A stretch of 64,000 nucleotides of DNA from Lutibacter sp. Hel_I_33_5 (GTDB lineage Bacteria > Bacteroidota > Bacteroidia > Flavobacteriales > Flavobacteriaceae). The stretch spans positions 2,705,501 to 2,769,500 of the forward strand of contig NZ_VISM01000001.1 of NCBI RefSeq assembly GCF_007827455.1. Direction: 5' to 3'. Positions 27,611 through 36,304 of the stretch are shown piece after piece. Under the pieces are notes generated by a model that worked only from the letters and a program-made list of their open reading frames with translations, ran no database searches and was not told the origin of the DNA. Every line of letters begins with the position of its first letter. Position 1 is the first letter of the stretch. Position numbers and translations under genes: made by a program.

Positions 27611-27811
27611 ATGTTTAAAAATAATAAGATAAACATAATCTTAACATTTTTATTTCTGCTATCCTCAACACTATTAAGTGGTCAAATAGTACCACCGCCT
27701 GTGCCGCCGCCGCCGCCGCCAGGAATACCGATTAGTGGAGGAGTAGAAATACTTTTTGTAGGTGGATTGTTATACGGATTAATAAAAAAATATAAAGATA
27801 GTAGTAGTTAG
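27611..27811 (+). CDS. Small exported proline-rich protein with C-terminal hydrophobic anchor
   Basis: 66 residues. A signal peptide ends near LLSGQ. Then comes a short run of prolines (PPPVPPPPPPG), the motif IPISGGVEILFVGGLLYGL, and a basic end KKYKDSSS. The order signal peptide - Pro/Gly linker - P-I-x-G/D-G - hydrophobic helix - basic tail resembles small flavobacterial proteins with a PID-type C-terminal tail, somewhat like sorting signals. Nothing else is present, so the mature chain would be almost only linker and anchor. It has its own terminator. Confidence 0.7.
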   Translation: MFKNNKINIILTFLFLLSSTLLSGQIVPPPVPPPPPPGIPISGGVEILFVGGLLYGLIKKYKDSSS

Positions 27812-27836
27812 TTTTTATACTAAGTTTGGTTAGATG

Positions 27837-27872
27837 AAAGGGCCTTGAATTTTATTCAAGGTCTTTTCTATT
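27837..27872 (+). terminator. Terminator after the proline-rich protein
   Basis: GGCCTTGAAT and ATTCAAGGTC form a stem with a 3-nt loop, followed by TTTT. Confidence 0.8.
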
Positions 27873-27893
27873 TTTAGGAAAGTTTACACAAAA

Positions 27894-27926
27894 GAAAAAG
27901 CGCATCTAGTAAGATGCGCTTTTTTG
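27894..27926 (-). terminator. Terminator after tRNA-Arg
   Basis: A perfect 9-bp stem AGCGCATCT / AGATGCGCT with loop AGTA is flanked by A and T runs. It lies just beyond the tRNA 3' end on the minus strand and could act both ways. Confidence 0.85.
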
Positions 27927-27929
27927 TTG

Positions 27930-28003
27930 TGACCATGGCAGGATTCAAACCTGCAACCTCTTGAGCCGTAATCAAGTGCGCTATTCAGTTGCGCCACATG
28001 GCC
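27930..28003 (-). tRNA. tRNA-Arg (anticodon ACG)
   Basis: Read on the minus strand, a 74-nt cloverleaf is seen. The acceptor arms GGCCATG and CATGGTC pair with one G-T, the D-arm is GCGC/GCGC, and the anticodon stem CTTGA/TCAAG encloses the 7-base loop TTACGGC, which places ACG at the anticodon (27967-27969). The T-arm GCAGG/CCTGC has loop TTTGAAT. CCA is not encoded. ACG, with its A changed to inosine, reads CGU, CGC and CGA arginine codons. Confidence 0.95.
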
Positions 28004-28047
28004 TTTTGCGGCTGCAAATATACTTGTAATTTCTAAATACAGAAATA

Positions 28048-28275
28048 TTATTCAGTAATTTCTTTCCTATAATTTTCTATTATTGGTGTTGCTTTTTCTA
28101 AATCTTCATTTAAAATATATAATTCAACACTGTCTGGTAAGCTACCAAAACCACCTAAAACAGCAGAATGCACTTTGTCTTTTACAATGCTTACTATTTT
28201 AGTATCTTCTAAAAGATCTTTTAACCTGTTAACAATAATGTTACTGTTCGTAAATACTTTAATGTACTTGCTCAT
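28048..28275 (-). CDS. DUF2007 domain protein
   Basis: 75 residues, matching the small DUF2007 fold: YIKVFTNSNIIVNRLKDLLE, then DSVELYILNEDLEKATPII. The family is described as a putative signal-transducing, PII-like small fold with no proven function. The gene begins 12 nt after the stop of the 50-residue protein at 28288, so the two are cotranscribed on the minus strand, and tRNA-Arg follows them. Confidence 0.85.
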   Translation of the reverse strand: MSKYIKVFTNSNIIVNRLKDLLEDTKIVSIVKDKVHSAVLGGFGSLPDSVELYILNEDLEKATPIIENYRKEITE

Positions 28276-28287
28276 AATATTTGGTTT

Positions 28288-28440
28288 TTAATCTAACGAC
28301 TTTTTAGTGATAAAAGCTCTCCAACCAATAATAGCTAATTGAAATTTGGAAGCTTTAGTTACGTCCAATCTTTTTTTTGTAAAAGAAGGTAAAATTGCTT
28401 TATTAAGTTTGGCAATAGTTTTATAAAGTTGTTTTTTCAT
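28288..28440 (-). CDS. Conserved 50-residue flavobacterial protein
   Basis: 50 codons from the ATG at 28440 to the TAA at 28288. The peptide is basic, with ILPSFTKKRLDVTKASKFQL and IIGWRAFITKKSLD. I recognise this as a short protein found throughout flavobacteria. I recall it sometimes carrying the database name SsrA-binding protein, although it is far too short to be SmpB. The function is unknown. It lies just upstream of the DUF2007 gene. Confidence 0.7.
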   Translation of the reverse strand: MKKQLYKTIAKLNKAILPSFTKKRLDVTKASKFQLAIIGWRAFITKKSLD

Positions 28441-28900
28441 TAAAGTTTGATTCTGAATCAAAAATAAGGAAAATTTCGTAGCAAAATAATAGGTATATTC
28501 TATTTTAGAATAGAATTAGAGAAATTATTTCTAATAGTTTTGCGATTAAGTTTAAGATAATTGAGATCATAGTTAGTTTGTTTTAGGTAATTTTTATAGC
28601 AATTTTTTATATGTCTTAACAATATATAACCAATCAAATAGTAGTTCCAAATTTTTTATAATCAATTAATTAATTTGAATTTATAATTATAGGTAATAAG
28701 ATTGTTTTAGTTTTAATATGAAATGCATGTGCTTATGATTTAATTTGTAATGATAAGTCAAAAATGAATAATCAGTTTTAAAGTGTAATAAAGTAAAGGC
28801 GTTTTTTTTATGCTTTTAAAAAAGCAAAGGGAATTTCATCTTTTTTTAAGGTGTTTTTAGCCTTTTCATCTTTTTAGTAATTGGTAAACTGATAAAAATG
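28441..28900. other. AT-rich intergenic region without a recognised feature
   Basis: About 460 nt between divergent genes. No open frame of note, tRNA or strong hairpin was seen. It presumably contains the promoter of the 50-residue gene. Confidence 0.5.
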
Positions 28901-28908
28901 TATCTTCG
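28901..28908 (+). promoter_or_regulatory. Promoter (TTG-N17-TAtcTTCG) for the antiporter
   Basis: A TTG at 28881-28883 and the box TATCTTCG give a -33/-7 pair with 17-nt spacing, ending 14 nt before the ATG at 28923. Confidence 0.6.
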
Positions 28909-28922
28909 CAAAAAACAAATTA

Positions 28923-29861
28923 ATGAGTGTTGTTTATATACTTTTAGGATTGGTATTATTGGTTTTTGGAGGTGATTTCTTAGTAAAAGCTTCTGTAGGT
29001 TTATCCTTTAAATTAAGTATTTCTAAAATGGTAATAGGTATGACGGTTGTTTCTTTTGCAACGTCAGCACCCGAGTTATTGGTGAGTTTACAAGCTGCTT
29101 TAGATGGTTTGCCTGCAATTGCAATAAATAATGTTATTGGCTCTAATATTGCCAATATTGGATTAGTTTTGGGTATAACCGCTTTAATTGGACCAATTGT
29201 TGTGAGTAAAGATTTTTATAAACTAAACTGGCCAGCAATGATGTTTTTTTCATTGCTTATTTATAGTTTTTTGAAAAACGATTCTCTTTTATCTCAAAAT
29301 GAAGGCTTCATACTTGTTTCTGTTTTAATTCTTTTTTTAGTTTATTTAATAAAAACAGCTAAAAATACAGCTGCAAATGATGAAGTTGATGATGCACTTG
29401 CTGAGGTTGGTTATGCAAAAATTAGCCTTTGGTTATTATTAGGAGGTTTAGCTTTGTATTTTGGGTCTAAATGGTTAGTAGAAGGCGCAACAGAATTGGC
29501 AGAAAAAGTAGGTGTTAGTGAAGGAGTTATTTCGATAACTATGATTGCTATTGGAACCAGTGTTCCCGAATTATCGGCATCAGTCATTGCAGCCTTAAAA
29601 GGGGAGAAAGCAATTTCTTTAGGTAATTTAATTGGATCTAATATTTTTAATATTGCTTCTGTTTTAGGATTAACAGCAATTATTAAAGAAATTCCAGTTA
29701 CAGAACCTCAAATATTGACGAATGATATTTTTTGGATGTTAGGATTTACGGCAATTATTTTACCGTTAGTATTTGTACCAAAGAAATTTGTGTTTAGTAG
29801 ATATAAAGGAGGACTTCTATTTTTAGGATATCTTACCTTTATATATTTAGTTCTTAGCTAA
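28923..29861 (+). CDS. Calcium/sodium antiporter family protein (YrbG-like)
   Basis: 312 residues with about ten transmembrane helices in two inverted halves. Each half carries the family's alpha-repeat: GMTVVSFATSAPELLVSL with NVIGSNIANIGLVLG, and AIGTSVPELSASVIAALKGE with NLIGSNIFNIASVLG. The acidic residue in the S-x-P-E-L motif of each repeat binds the cation. YrbG-type proteins exchange Ca2+ for Na+ across the inner membrane. The gene is monocistronic and ends 3 nt from the stop of the converging thioredoxin gene. Confidence 0.93.
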   Translation: MSVVYILLGLVLLVFGGDFLVKASVGLSFKLSISKMVIGMTVVSFATSAPELLVSLQAALDGLPAIAINNVIGSNIANIGLVLGITALIGPIVVSKDFYKLNWPAMMFFSLLIYSFLKNDSLLSQNEGFILVSVLILFLVYLIKTAKNTAANDEVDDALAEVGYAKISLWLLLGGLALYFGSKWLVEGATELAEKVGVSEGVISITMIAIGTSVPELSASVIAALKGEKAISLGNLIGSNIFNIASVLGLTAIIKEIPVTEPQILTNDIFWMLGFTAIILPLVFVPKKFVFSRYKGGLLFLGYLTFIYLVLS

Positions 29862-29864
29862 AAC

Positions 29865-30329
29865 TTAGTAATTTTCTATTACAGATTGAAAAAATGGATA
29901 GTAATATTCAGTTAAAATCAACCCTTTTTTATAGGCAATCATTTTTCCTTTATGATTAGTGAAAACTAATGTAGGATACGATCTAACTTTGTATTTCCTA
30001 ATTAAATCAAAATTTACATCTAACTTTTCTGGAGTCACTAAATCCTTGTTTCTAGGATTGTCGGCTTCATAAATAATAAAGTTTTCATCCGCTAAATCTT
30101 TAAATTTTTGCGTGTGAAATAATCTTTTATCTAACATTTTACATGGCCCACACCAGTCTGATCCTGTAAAATAAATTAAGACAGGTTTCTTTTCTTTTTT
30201 TGAAGCTTTTAAAGCGTCTTTAAATGAATCTTTCCAGTTTAAATGAATTTCTTCTGCTACGACATCATCTTGAGAAAAACCAGAAAAAGTAATTCCTATT
30301 ACAAGTATTAAAAATAAAACTCTTTTCAT
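29865..30329 (-). CDS. Secreted thioredoxin family protein
   Basis: 154 residues. The signal peptide ends near FSGFSQ. The thioredoxin fold has the active site GSDWCGPC (Cys60 and Cys63) and the cis-proline in KVRSYPTLVFTN. The spacing (KKPVLIYFTGSDWCGPCKML) is that of DsbD-gamma/thioredoxin-7-like proteins. It probably acts as a periplasmic disulphide reductase. It lacks the lipobox of the other thioredoxin at 24.7 kb. No operon partner is visible. Confidence 0.9.
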   Translation of the reverse strand: MKRVLFLILVIGITFSGFSQDDVVAEEIHLNWKDSFKDALKASKKEKKPVLIYFTGSDWCGPCKMLDKRLFHTQKFKDLADENFIIYEADNPRNKDLVTPEKLDVNFDLIRKYKVRSYPTLVFTNHKGKMIAYKKGLILTEYYYPFFQSVIENY

Positions 30330-30461
30330 TTGTTAAAGTATATGTGTCAAATTTATCAAAAATAATACCATTTCACTAATTTTATTTAAATAGTGACTTT
30401 TTAAAAAATAATGTGTCTTATAAAATAAGCAAGAATGATATTTCTGTTCTAACTTAAAATC

Positions 30462-30492
30462 AAAAAAAACCGATACAATTAGTATCGGTTTT
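30462..30492 (-). terminator. lpxK terminator
   Basis: AAAACCGATAC and GTATCGGTTTT form a stem with a 6-nt loop flanked by A and T runs; the right arm overlaps the lpxK stop codon. Confidence 0.85.
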
Positions 30493-31510
30493 ATTTTTTT
30501 AGATAATTGAGTATGTGAGTGTTAAATTTACTGGTATTCTTATTTAAAAATTTTGTTTCAATAGGTAAATAATATAAGTTATCAATTTTGTTAGAAATCC
30601 TCATAAAATCTTTTTCTGTAGTTAGAATTATTTTTTTAGACGATTTTATTGATTTAAAAGCAGTTTCAATTTCTGCAATATCTTTGTTTTTAAAGCTATA
30701 ATGATCTGGATATTCTAAATGGGTGAACTTTACATTTAAACCGCTTAGATGTCTTAACATAGGTTTGGGATTCGCAATTCCTGTTACTAAAACAGTTTCA
30801 TATTCATGTAAGGTGGTATTATTAATATTTTCTTTTCCGATACTTTTATCAGCATAAGAAATAGTTGTAAAGTAAATTTTTTGTTGTGAAATAGGTTTTA
30901 ATTTCTTTATAATTTCTTGCTGTTTCGTTTCAGAAAGGTTTTCAGGACATTTTGTAACAATAATAATAGTTGCTCTTTGTGCGCCTCTTTTACTTTCTCT
31001 TAAATTTCCAGTAGGCAATAAAAAATCATCAGTATATAAATCATCATATTTTGTCAATAAAATATAACAATCTGCAGTTACTTTTCTATGTTGAAAAGCA
31101 TCATCTAAAAGAATTACATCAAGTTTTTTTGTAAGTAATTGATTGATTCCGTTCACCCTGTCTTCATCAACTGCAACAGTGCATTTAGTGAATTTTTTAA
31201 AATATTGCAAAGGCTCATCACCAACATCATCTGCAGTGTGATTATTATCTACTAATACAAAACCGTTGGTTTTACGTTTATAGCCCCTGCTTAAAATCGC
31301 TATATTAAAAGTATCTTGTAATAAACGGATTAAATATTCTATTTGAGGCGTTTTACCAGTTCCGCCTACATTTAAATTTCCAACAGCTATGATAGGTGTT
31401 TTAAACGTTGTTGATTTAAAAATTTTAGTGTCGTAAAAGTAATTACGGATACTTGTAATTAAATCATACAGAATAGCAAAAGGGAATAATATAAAACGAA
31501 GTAGCTTCAT
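30491..31510 (-). CDS. lpxK: Tetraacyldisaccharide 4'-kinase
   Basis: 339 residues. LpxK phosphorylates the 4'-position of the lipid A precursor at the inner membrane. An N-terminal membrane-associated helix is followed by the P-loop GNLNVGGTGKTP (44-55). Later motifs are ILSRGYKRKT, GDEPLQYF, and the Asp-containing LDVILLDDAFQHRKV, which is diagnostic for the family. Its promoter region is shared divergently with the Nif3-like gene. Confidence 0.95.
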   Translation of the reverse strand: MKLLRFILFPFAILYDLITSIRNYFYDTKIFKSTTFKTPIIAVGNLNVGGTGKTPQIEYLIRLLQDTFNIAILSRGYKRKTNGFVLVDNNHTADDVGDEPLQYFKKFTKCTVAVDEDRVNGINQLLTKKLDVILLDDAFQHRKVTADCYILLTKYDDLYTDDFLLPTGNLRESKRGAQRATIIIVTKCPENLSETKQQEIIKKLKPISQQKIYFTTISYADKSIGKENINNTTLHEYETVLVTGIANPKPMLRHLSGLNVKFTHLEYPDHYSFKNKDIAEIETAFKSIKSSKKIILTTEKDFMRISNKIDNLYYLPIETKFLNKNTSKFNTHILNYLKK

Positions 31511-31515
31511 TAAGA

Positions 31516-31523
31516 CGAAAATA
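31516..31523 (-). promoter_or_regulatory. -7 box (TAttTTCG) for lpxK
   Basis: On the minus strand TATTTTCG lies 5 nt before the lpxK ATG, so the transcript would be nearly leaderless. Confidence 0.5.
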
Positions 31524-31535
31524 CATTAAATATCT

Positions 31536-31543
31536 TAACTTTG
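31536..31543 (+). promoter_or_regulatory. -7 box (TAacTTTG) for the Nif3-like gene
   Basis: TAACTTTG matches the consensus and includes the in-frame TTG at 31541, supporting the ATG at 31562 as the true start. Confidence 0.55.
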
Positions 31544-31561
31544 ATTTTCAATTTAATAAAA

Positions 31562-32656
31562 ATGACAATAAAAGAAGTTGCAGATTATATAGAAAAGTTA
31601 GCACCACTTTCTTATACGGAAGATTTTGACAATGTTGGATTGTTGGTGGGTAACTATGCTACAAAAGTTACAGGTGTTCTGGTAACATTAGATACGTTAG
31701 AACAAACTGTAGATGAGGCAATCGCTAATAATTGTAATTTAATTGTTAGTTTTCATCCTATTATTTTTAGCGGATTAAAAAAGTTGAACGGAACTAATTA
31801 TGTAGAACGCGTTGTGTTAAAAGCGATAAAACATGATATTGCTATTTATGCGACACATACGGCGTTAGATAATTCTGATAAAGGAGTTTCTGCAAAAATG
31901 TGTGAAGTTTTGGGCTTAGAGTATACGCAGGTGTTATTGCCAAAAAAAGGAATCATAAAAAAGTTAGCTGCTTATGTGCCTACAGAAAAAGCTACTGAGT
32001 TAAGGGATGCATTATTTAATGCAGGTGCAGGAAATATTGGTAACTATAGTAACTGTAGTTTTAATTCGGAAGGAAAAGGAACGTATAAAGGGAATGAAAA
32101 TTCGAACCCTTCTATTGGAGAAAAAGGGGTTTTATCTATTGAAAATGAAACACGTATCACCGCAGTTTTTGAAAGTTATTTAGAATCTAAAGTTTTAAAA
32201 GCATTGTTTACAAATCATCCGTATGAAGAAGTTGCGTATGAAATTGTTACCCTAGATAATATCAATCAAAATATTGGTATGGGAATGATAGGAACGCTTC
32301 CAAATGAAATGGATGAAAAATCATTTTTAAGTTTTATTAAAAAAACTTTTAAAACTGATTGCGTTCGATATTCAGAATTTACAGATAAAAAGATAAAAAA
32401 AGTTGCTGTTCTGGGAGGTTCAGGAAGTTTTGCAATTAATGCTGCAATCAATTCAAAAGCAGACGCCTACATAAGTGCAGATTTTAAATATCACGACTTT
32501 TTTAAGGCAGAAAAGCAGATTTTATTGGCAGATATTGGTCATTATGAAAGCGAACAGTTTACAAAAGACCTTTTGTTTGAGTATCTTACAAAAAAAATTA
32601 CTAATTTTGCAGTCGTTTTATCAGAAAGAAGTACAAATCCAATTTATTATTTATAA
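31562..32656 (+). CDS. Nif3-like dinuclear metal center protein
   Basis: 364 residues from the ATG at 31562. The family forms a toroidal hexamer with two metal ions per subunit. Metal ligands are visible in NLIVSFHPIIFSG and DIAIYATHTALDN near the start, and in LADIGHYESEQF near the end (His and Glu). A PII-like insert occupies the middle (KLAAYVPTEKATELRDALFN), making this the long form. The enzymatic role is not settled; a GTP cyclohydrolase I type 2 label is often used. The zinc-ribbon-like gene follows after 2 nt. Confidence 0.93.
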   Translation: MTIKEVADYIEKLAPLSYTEDFDNVGLLVGNYATKVTGVLVTLDTLEQTVDEAIANNCNLIVSFHPIIFSGLKKLNGTNYVERVVLKAIKHDIAIYATHTALDNSDKGVSAKMCEVLGLEYTQVLLPKKGIIKKLAAYVPTEKATELRDALFNAGAGNIGNYSNCSFNSEGKGTYKGNENSNPSIGEKGVLSIENETRITAVFESYLESKVLKALFTNHPYEEVAYEIVTLDNINQNIGMGMIGTLPNEMDEKSFLSFIKKTFKTDCVRYSEFTDKKIKKVAVLGGSGSFAINAAINSKADAYISADFKYHDFFKAEKQILLADIGHYESEQFTKDLLFEYLTKKITNFAVVLSERSTNPIYYL

Positions 32657-32658
32657 AC

Positions 32659-33432
32659 ATGGCAAAAAAGAAAGAAATATCGGTAGAAGAGAAGTTAAGA
32701 GCACTATATGATTTACAATTAATTGATTCTAGAATTGATGAAATTAGAAATGTACGTGGTGAGTTACCTTTAGAAGTTGAAGACTTAGAGGATGAAGTTG
32801 CTGGATTAAATACTAGAGTTTCTAATTTAGGTGAAGATGTAACTAATTTGGAAACTGACATTAATAATAAAAAAATTACGATTAACGAATCTAAAGCTTT
32901 GATGAAGAAATATGACGAGCAGCAAAAAAAGGTTCGTAATAATAGAGAGTTTGATTCTTTAACAAAAGAAATTGAATATCAAGATTTAGAAATTCAATTA
33001 GCTGAAAAAAGAATTAAAGAGTTTAAAGCTAAGATTGAGCAAAAAAATGAAGTAATTAATGCAACTAAAGAAAAGTTAGCAAAACAAGTAAATCATTTAG
33101 AGCATAAAAAATCTGAGTTAGACGCTATTTTAAAGGAAACAGAAAAAGAAGAAAAATTATTACATTCTAAATCTGAGGAGTATGCAGGATCTATAGAAGG
33201 TCATTTATTTACTGCCTATAGTAGAATTAGAAATAAAGTAAAAAATGGTTTAGCGGTTGTTGCAATTGAAAGAGGAGCTTCTGGAGGATCTTATTTTACA
33301 ATTCCACCACAAGTACAATTAGAGATTGCTAATCGTAAAAAAATTATGATTGATGAGCACAGTGGTAGAATTTTAGTTGATGCTGCTTTAGCTGAAGAGG
33401 AGAAACAAAAAATTGATGCTATTTTTTCTTAA
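32659..33432 (+). CDS. Coiled-coil protein of the C4 zinc-ribbon family, with all four Cys replaced
   Basis: 257 residues. Residues about 35-180 form a long coiled coil (heptads in RVSNLGEDVTNLETDINNKK and VNHLEHKKSELDAILKETEK). The C-terminal 55 residues align by eye with the zinc ribbon of the DUF164 family, usually CGGC...PPQ...C-x-x-C-GRIL. Here the ligands read ASGGSYFTIPPQ and IDEHSGRILVD, so the four Cys positions are Ser, Ser, Asp and Ser, and zinc cannot bind in the usual way. The ribbon shape is otherwise kept. It is coupled to the Nif3-like gene (2-nt gap), a pairing common in bacteria, and ends at its own terminator. Confidence 0.9.
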   Translation: MAKKKEISVEEKLRALYDLQLIDSRIDEIRNVRGELPLEVEDLEDEVAGLNTRVSNLGEDVTNLETDINNKKITINESKALMKKYDEQQKKVRNNREFDSLTKEIEYQDLEIQLAEKRIKEFKAKIEQKNEVINATKEKLAKQVNHLEHKKSELDAILKETEKEEKLLHSKSEEYAGSIEGHLFTAYSRIRNKVKNGLAVVAIERGASGGSYFTIPPQVQLEIANRKKIMIDEHSGRILVDAALAEEEKQKIDAIFS

Positions 33433-33455
33433 GAAAGAATACAAAATATTGATAT

Positions 33456-33491
33456 AAAAAAAACGTCTAAATTTTATTTAGACGTTTTTTT
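33456..33491. terminator. Bidirectional terminator between zinc-ribbon-like and DUF349 genes
   Basis: AAACGTCTAAAT and ATTTAGACGTTT form a stem with a 2-nt loop, with A and T runs on both sides; it serves both converging genes. Confidence 0.85.
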
Positions 33492-33507
33492 ATGCTCTTT
33501 ATATGCG

Positions 33508-35454
33508 TTAGTATTTTAATCTTTTAAGATAATCTAACTTAACTTGCCAAACATCTAATTCGCTTTTAAATCCTTTAACGCGATCTCTTACATTTTTTAC
33601 TAACGGATTATCTTCGGTAGCATTAGAAATAAAACCTAAATTATTTTCTAGTTGTTGCATCTCACGTACCGTTTCATCTATCTTTTTACGGATAAACATT
33701 TTTTCTGAATCTAATTTTCGTACATCGTTATTATTTACGAATCCATCAACAATATTGGTGAATTTCAACATAACAACTTCACTCTTATCTAAGTTTAATG
33801 ATTCTAAAAGTTTATCTATTTGTTTGTTAAACTTCCCTTCTAAATGACGTGCATTTCTTGGTAAGCTACCAGCAGCATTCCAATTAGAAACCAATGCTAA
33901 AACTTCTTCTTTAGTAGTTGCTTTTGCATCTTTTAAATCTTCAATCAATTGTTTTTTAGTATCTACAATTTCTTGTTGTTCTGCATTTAGACTATTTCTG
34001 TTTTCATGAAATTTGTCGAAATAATGATTACAAGCTGCCTTAAAACGTTTCCAGATATCATCAGAAAATTTACGTGGTACATGCCCAATTCTTTTCCAAT
34101 CGGCTTGTACTTTTTTCATTGCATTGGTAGTGTTTTCCCAATCATCACTATCTTTTAAGCTTTCTGCAAGCTCTATCAAAGCAATTTTCTTTTGTAAATT
34201 ATCTTGTTGAGATGACTTTTCTTGTTTGTAAAAAACATTCTTAGCCTGATTGAATTTTTTAGTTGCTTCTTTAAATTTTTGCCAAACTTCTTCACTTTTA
34301 GAATACGGTAATTTACCTGCATTAAAATATTCTTGTCTTAATGATTCAATATCTTTTATACTTTTTTGCCAGTGATTATGTGTAGCGTTTTTAGAAGAAT
34401 CGTATTGATCTATTTTTTCTATAACCAATAATTTAGCATCAATTATTTCTTGATATTTAGACTTCATTTCTCTAAAATAATCATGTCTTTTATCATGAAT
34501 AGTTTTAGTTGCTAAGCTAAATCGTTGCCAAATTTCTTCTCTAGATTCTTTGGCAACAGGGCCAATATCTTCTTTCCAAAGTTTATGTAAATTTTGTAGC
34601 TCTTTAAAAGCTTCGTTAACATCTTTAGCTTCTGTAAGCTTTTCGGCTTTTTCTACAAGCTTAGTTTTTTCTACTAAGTTGTTTTTGAAATCTAAATCTC
34701 TTAAATCTTTACTTATATGTAATAAATCGTAAAAACGCTCTACATGATGATGGTAAATTTTCCAAGTATCGTTGTATTTTGTCTTAGGAATACCGCCAAT
34801 ACTTTTCCAGATGTTTTGTAAATCTCTAAATTTAGGATACATCGTTTGTGTATCTGCTTCTTCAATTAAAGCTTTTAAATCTGCTATAACTTGATTCCGT
34901 TTTTCTAAATTATCTTTGAGTTGTTTATCTAATTCAGCATAAAATTTATCACGTTGTGTTTTGTATTCTGAAAGTAAATTATTGTATTCTGTTTTAATCG
35001 GACTTGAAAATTGAAAATCAATAGAATTTCCTCCTTCTGCTAAAAACGCCTCTTTTTTCTCTTTTAATAAAGCACCAAATTGTTGATTGAAAGCACTTTT
35101 TATACCTTCAACTTGCGTCTTAATACGATTTATTGGATTGTTTTTGATGGTTTTTTTAAGTTCACTCACCAAAGCTTCGAAATCCATTTTATCATATTCT
35201 AAAACGGGTATTTCTACTTTTTCTTCTGTCTTTTCTTCTACTTTTTCTGCATCTTCAGCAACCTCATTTTCAACGCTTTCTACTGCGGCTTCTACTTCTT
35301 TAGCATTTGCGCTTTCTTCAGTTTCTACAACAGTTTCTGTTTTTTCTTCAGAAGTTACTTCCTCGGTATCTATAGTGGTTTCTTCTGCGTTAGTTGTGTT
35401 TTCTTCAGAAGTGTTATCTGTATTTTCAATATTTTCATCGCTTTGTTCTAACAT
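33508..35454 (-). CDS. DUF349 repeat protein
   Basis: 648 residues, no signal peptide. The first 110 residues are an acidic low-complexity region rich in Glu and Thr (TSEENTTNAEETTIDTEE). The remainder consists of about five DUF349 repeats of roughly 75 residues, each with a W-x-x-I/F core (LQNIWKSIGGIPKTKYNDTW, VQADWKRIGHVPRKFSDDIW) and helical coiled segments. DUF349 proteins are cytoplasmic and of unknown function in Bacteroidetes; nucleic-acid association has been suggested for relatives. The aroE gene lies upstream in the same direction, about 95 nt away. Confidence 0.9.
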   Translation of the reverse strand: MLEQSDENIENTDNTSEENTTNAEETTIDTEEVTSEEKTETVVETEESANAKEVEAAVESVENEVAEDAEKVEEKTEEKVEIPVLEYDKMDFEALVSELKKTIKNNPINRIKTQVEGIKSAFNQQFGALLKEKKEAFLAEGGNSIDFQFSSPIKTEYNNLLSEYKTQRDKFYAELDKQLKDNLEKRNQVIADLKALIEEADTQTMYPKFRDLQNIWKSIGGIPKTKYNDTWKIYHHHVERFYDLLHISKDLRDLDFKNNLVEKTKLVEKAEKLTEAKDVNEAFKELQNLHKLWKEDIGPVAKESREEIWQRFSLATKTIHDKRHDYFREMKSKYQEIIDAKLLVIEKIDQYDSSKNATHNHWQKSIKDIESLRQEYFNAGKLPYSKSEEVWQKFKEATKKFNQAKNVFYKQEKSSQQDNLQKKIALIELAESLKDSDDWENTTNAMKKVQADWKRIGHVPRKFSDDIWKRFKAACNHYFDKFHENRNSLNAEQQEIVDTKKQLIEDLKDAKATTKEEVLALVSNWNAAGSLPRNARHLEGKFNKQIDKLLESLNLDKSEVVMLKFTNIVDGFVNNNDVRKLDSEKMFIRKKIDETVREMQQLENNLGFISNATEDNPLVKNVRDRVKGFKSELDVWQVKLDYLKRLKY

Positions 35455-35548
35455 ATCTACAATGTTTAAGGTTCCAATTAATTAAGTCTATAAATATACA
35501 GATGTATTATAAAACAGCAAAAGAAAGCCGCGTTTAAGTATTTTTTAA

Positions 35549-36304
35549 TTATTTATTCCAAATTTTCCAAGACGCCTCAGCTTGAAGTTCTAACATTTGA
35601 AATCCGTTTTTTATAGTTGCTCCTTTTTCTTTTCCTTTTGATAAAAAAGTAGTTTCTGTTGGATTGTAAATTAAGTCAAATAAAAGATGATTTTTTGTAA
35701 GATATTGATACGGAATATTTGGACTTTCATCAATATTTGGATGTGTTCCTAAGGGAGAGCAGTTCACAATAATTTGATATTTATTCAATACTTTTTCCGT
35801 TAACTCTTGGTAGGTAAATTGTTTCTTTTTTGAAGTTCTTGATACAAATTTTGATGGAATGTCTAATTGCTTAAAAGCATAAGCAATTGCTTTTGATGCA
35901 CCACCAGTACCTAATATTAATGCTTTTTTATGATGCTTTTTTAATAAGGGAACTATCGAGTTTTTAAAACCAATAACATCGGTATTGTATCCTTTTAGTT
36001 TTCCTTTTTTAGTGAATTTAATGGTGTTTACAGCTCCAATTTCTTTAGCAACTTTATGTAAGCTATCAAGAAAAGGCATCACTTCTTGTTTATATGGAAT
36101 GGTAACATTCATACCTTTTAGAGCTTGCTGATTTTTATGAATCTCTTCAGCTAAATCTTCTATTTGTTGAATATCAAAATTTATATATTGATGATTTTCT
36201 AAATTTAATTTTTTAAATTTTTCAGTAAAATATCCTTTAGAAAAAGAATAAGAGATATTCTTTCCTAATAATGCAAAGAGGTTTTTATTTTCGTTTTCTG
36301 TCAT
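35549..36304 (-). CDS. aroE: Shikimate dehydrogenase
   Basis: 251 residues from the ATG at 36304; a TTG at 36313 was rejected. It reduces 3-dehydroshikimate with NADPH in aromatic amino-acid synthesis. The shikimate-binding N-terminus (LLGKNISYSFSKGYFTEKF), the catalytic Lys in GMNVTIPYKQEVMPF with Asp in GYNTDVIGF, and the nucleotide-binding LILGTGGASKAIAYAF are all present. The start lies inside the end of the upstream DUF368 gene (20-nt overlap), so translation is probably coupled. Confidence 0.95.
   Translation of the reverse strand: MTENENKNLFALLGKNISYSFSKGYFTEKFKKLNLENHQYINFDIQQIEDLAEEIHKNQQALKGMNVTIPYKQEVMPFLDSLHKVAKEIGAVNTIKFTKKGKLKGYNTDVIGFKNSIVPLLKKHHKKALILGTGGASKAIAYAFKQLDIPSKFVSRTSKKKQFTYQELTEKVLNKYQIIVNCSPLGTHPNIDESPNIPYQYLTKNHLLFDLIYNPTETTFLSKGKEKGATIKNGFQMLELQAEASWKIWNK

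Noticed and set aside
27696..27722. CCG/CCN triplet run as a simple-sequence contingency locus
   Set aside because: It encodes the polyproline stretch in frame and is too short and interrupted to suggest phase variation.
28441..28900. Possible small RNA in the 460-nt gap
   Set aside because: No strong hairpin plus T run or conserved core was visible; length alone is not evidence.
35087..35485. Open frame on the plus strand opposite the DUF349 gene
   Set aside because: It is a Ser-rich antisense shadow of the acidic Glu-rich N-terminus, with no independent signals.
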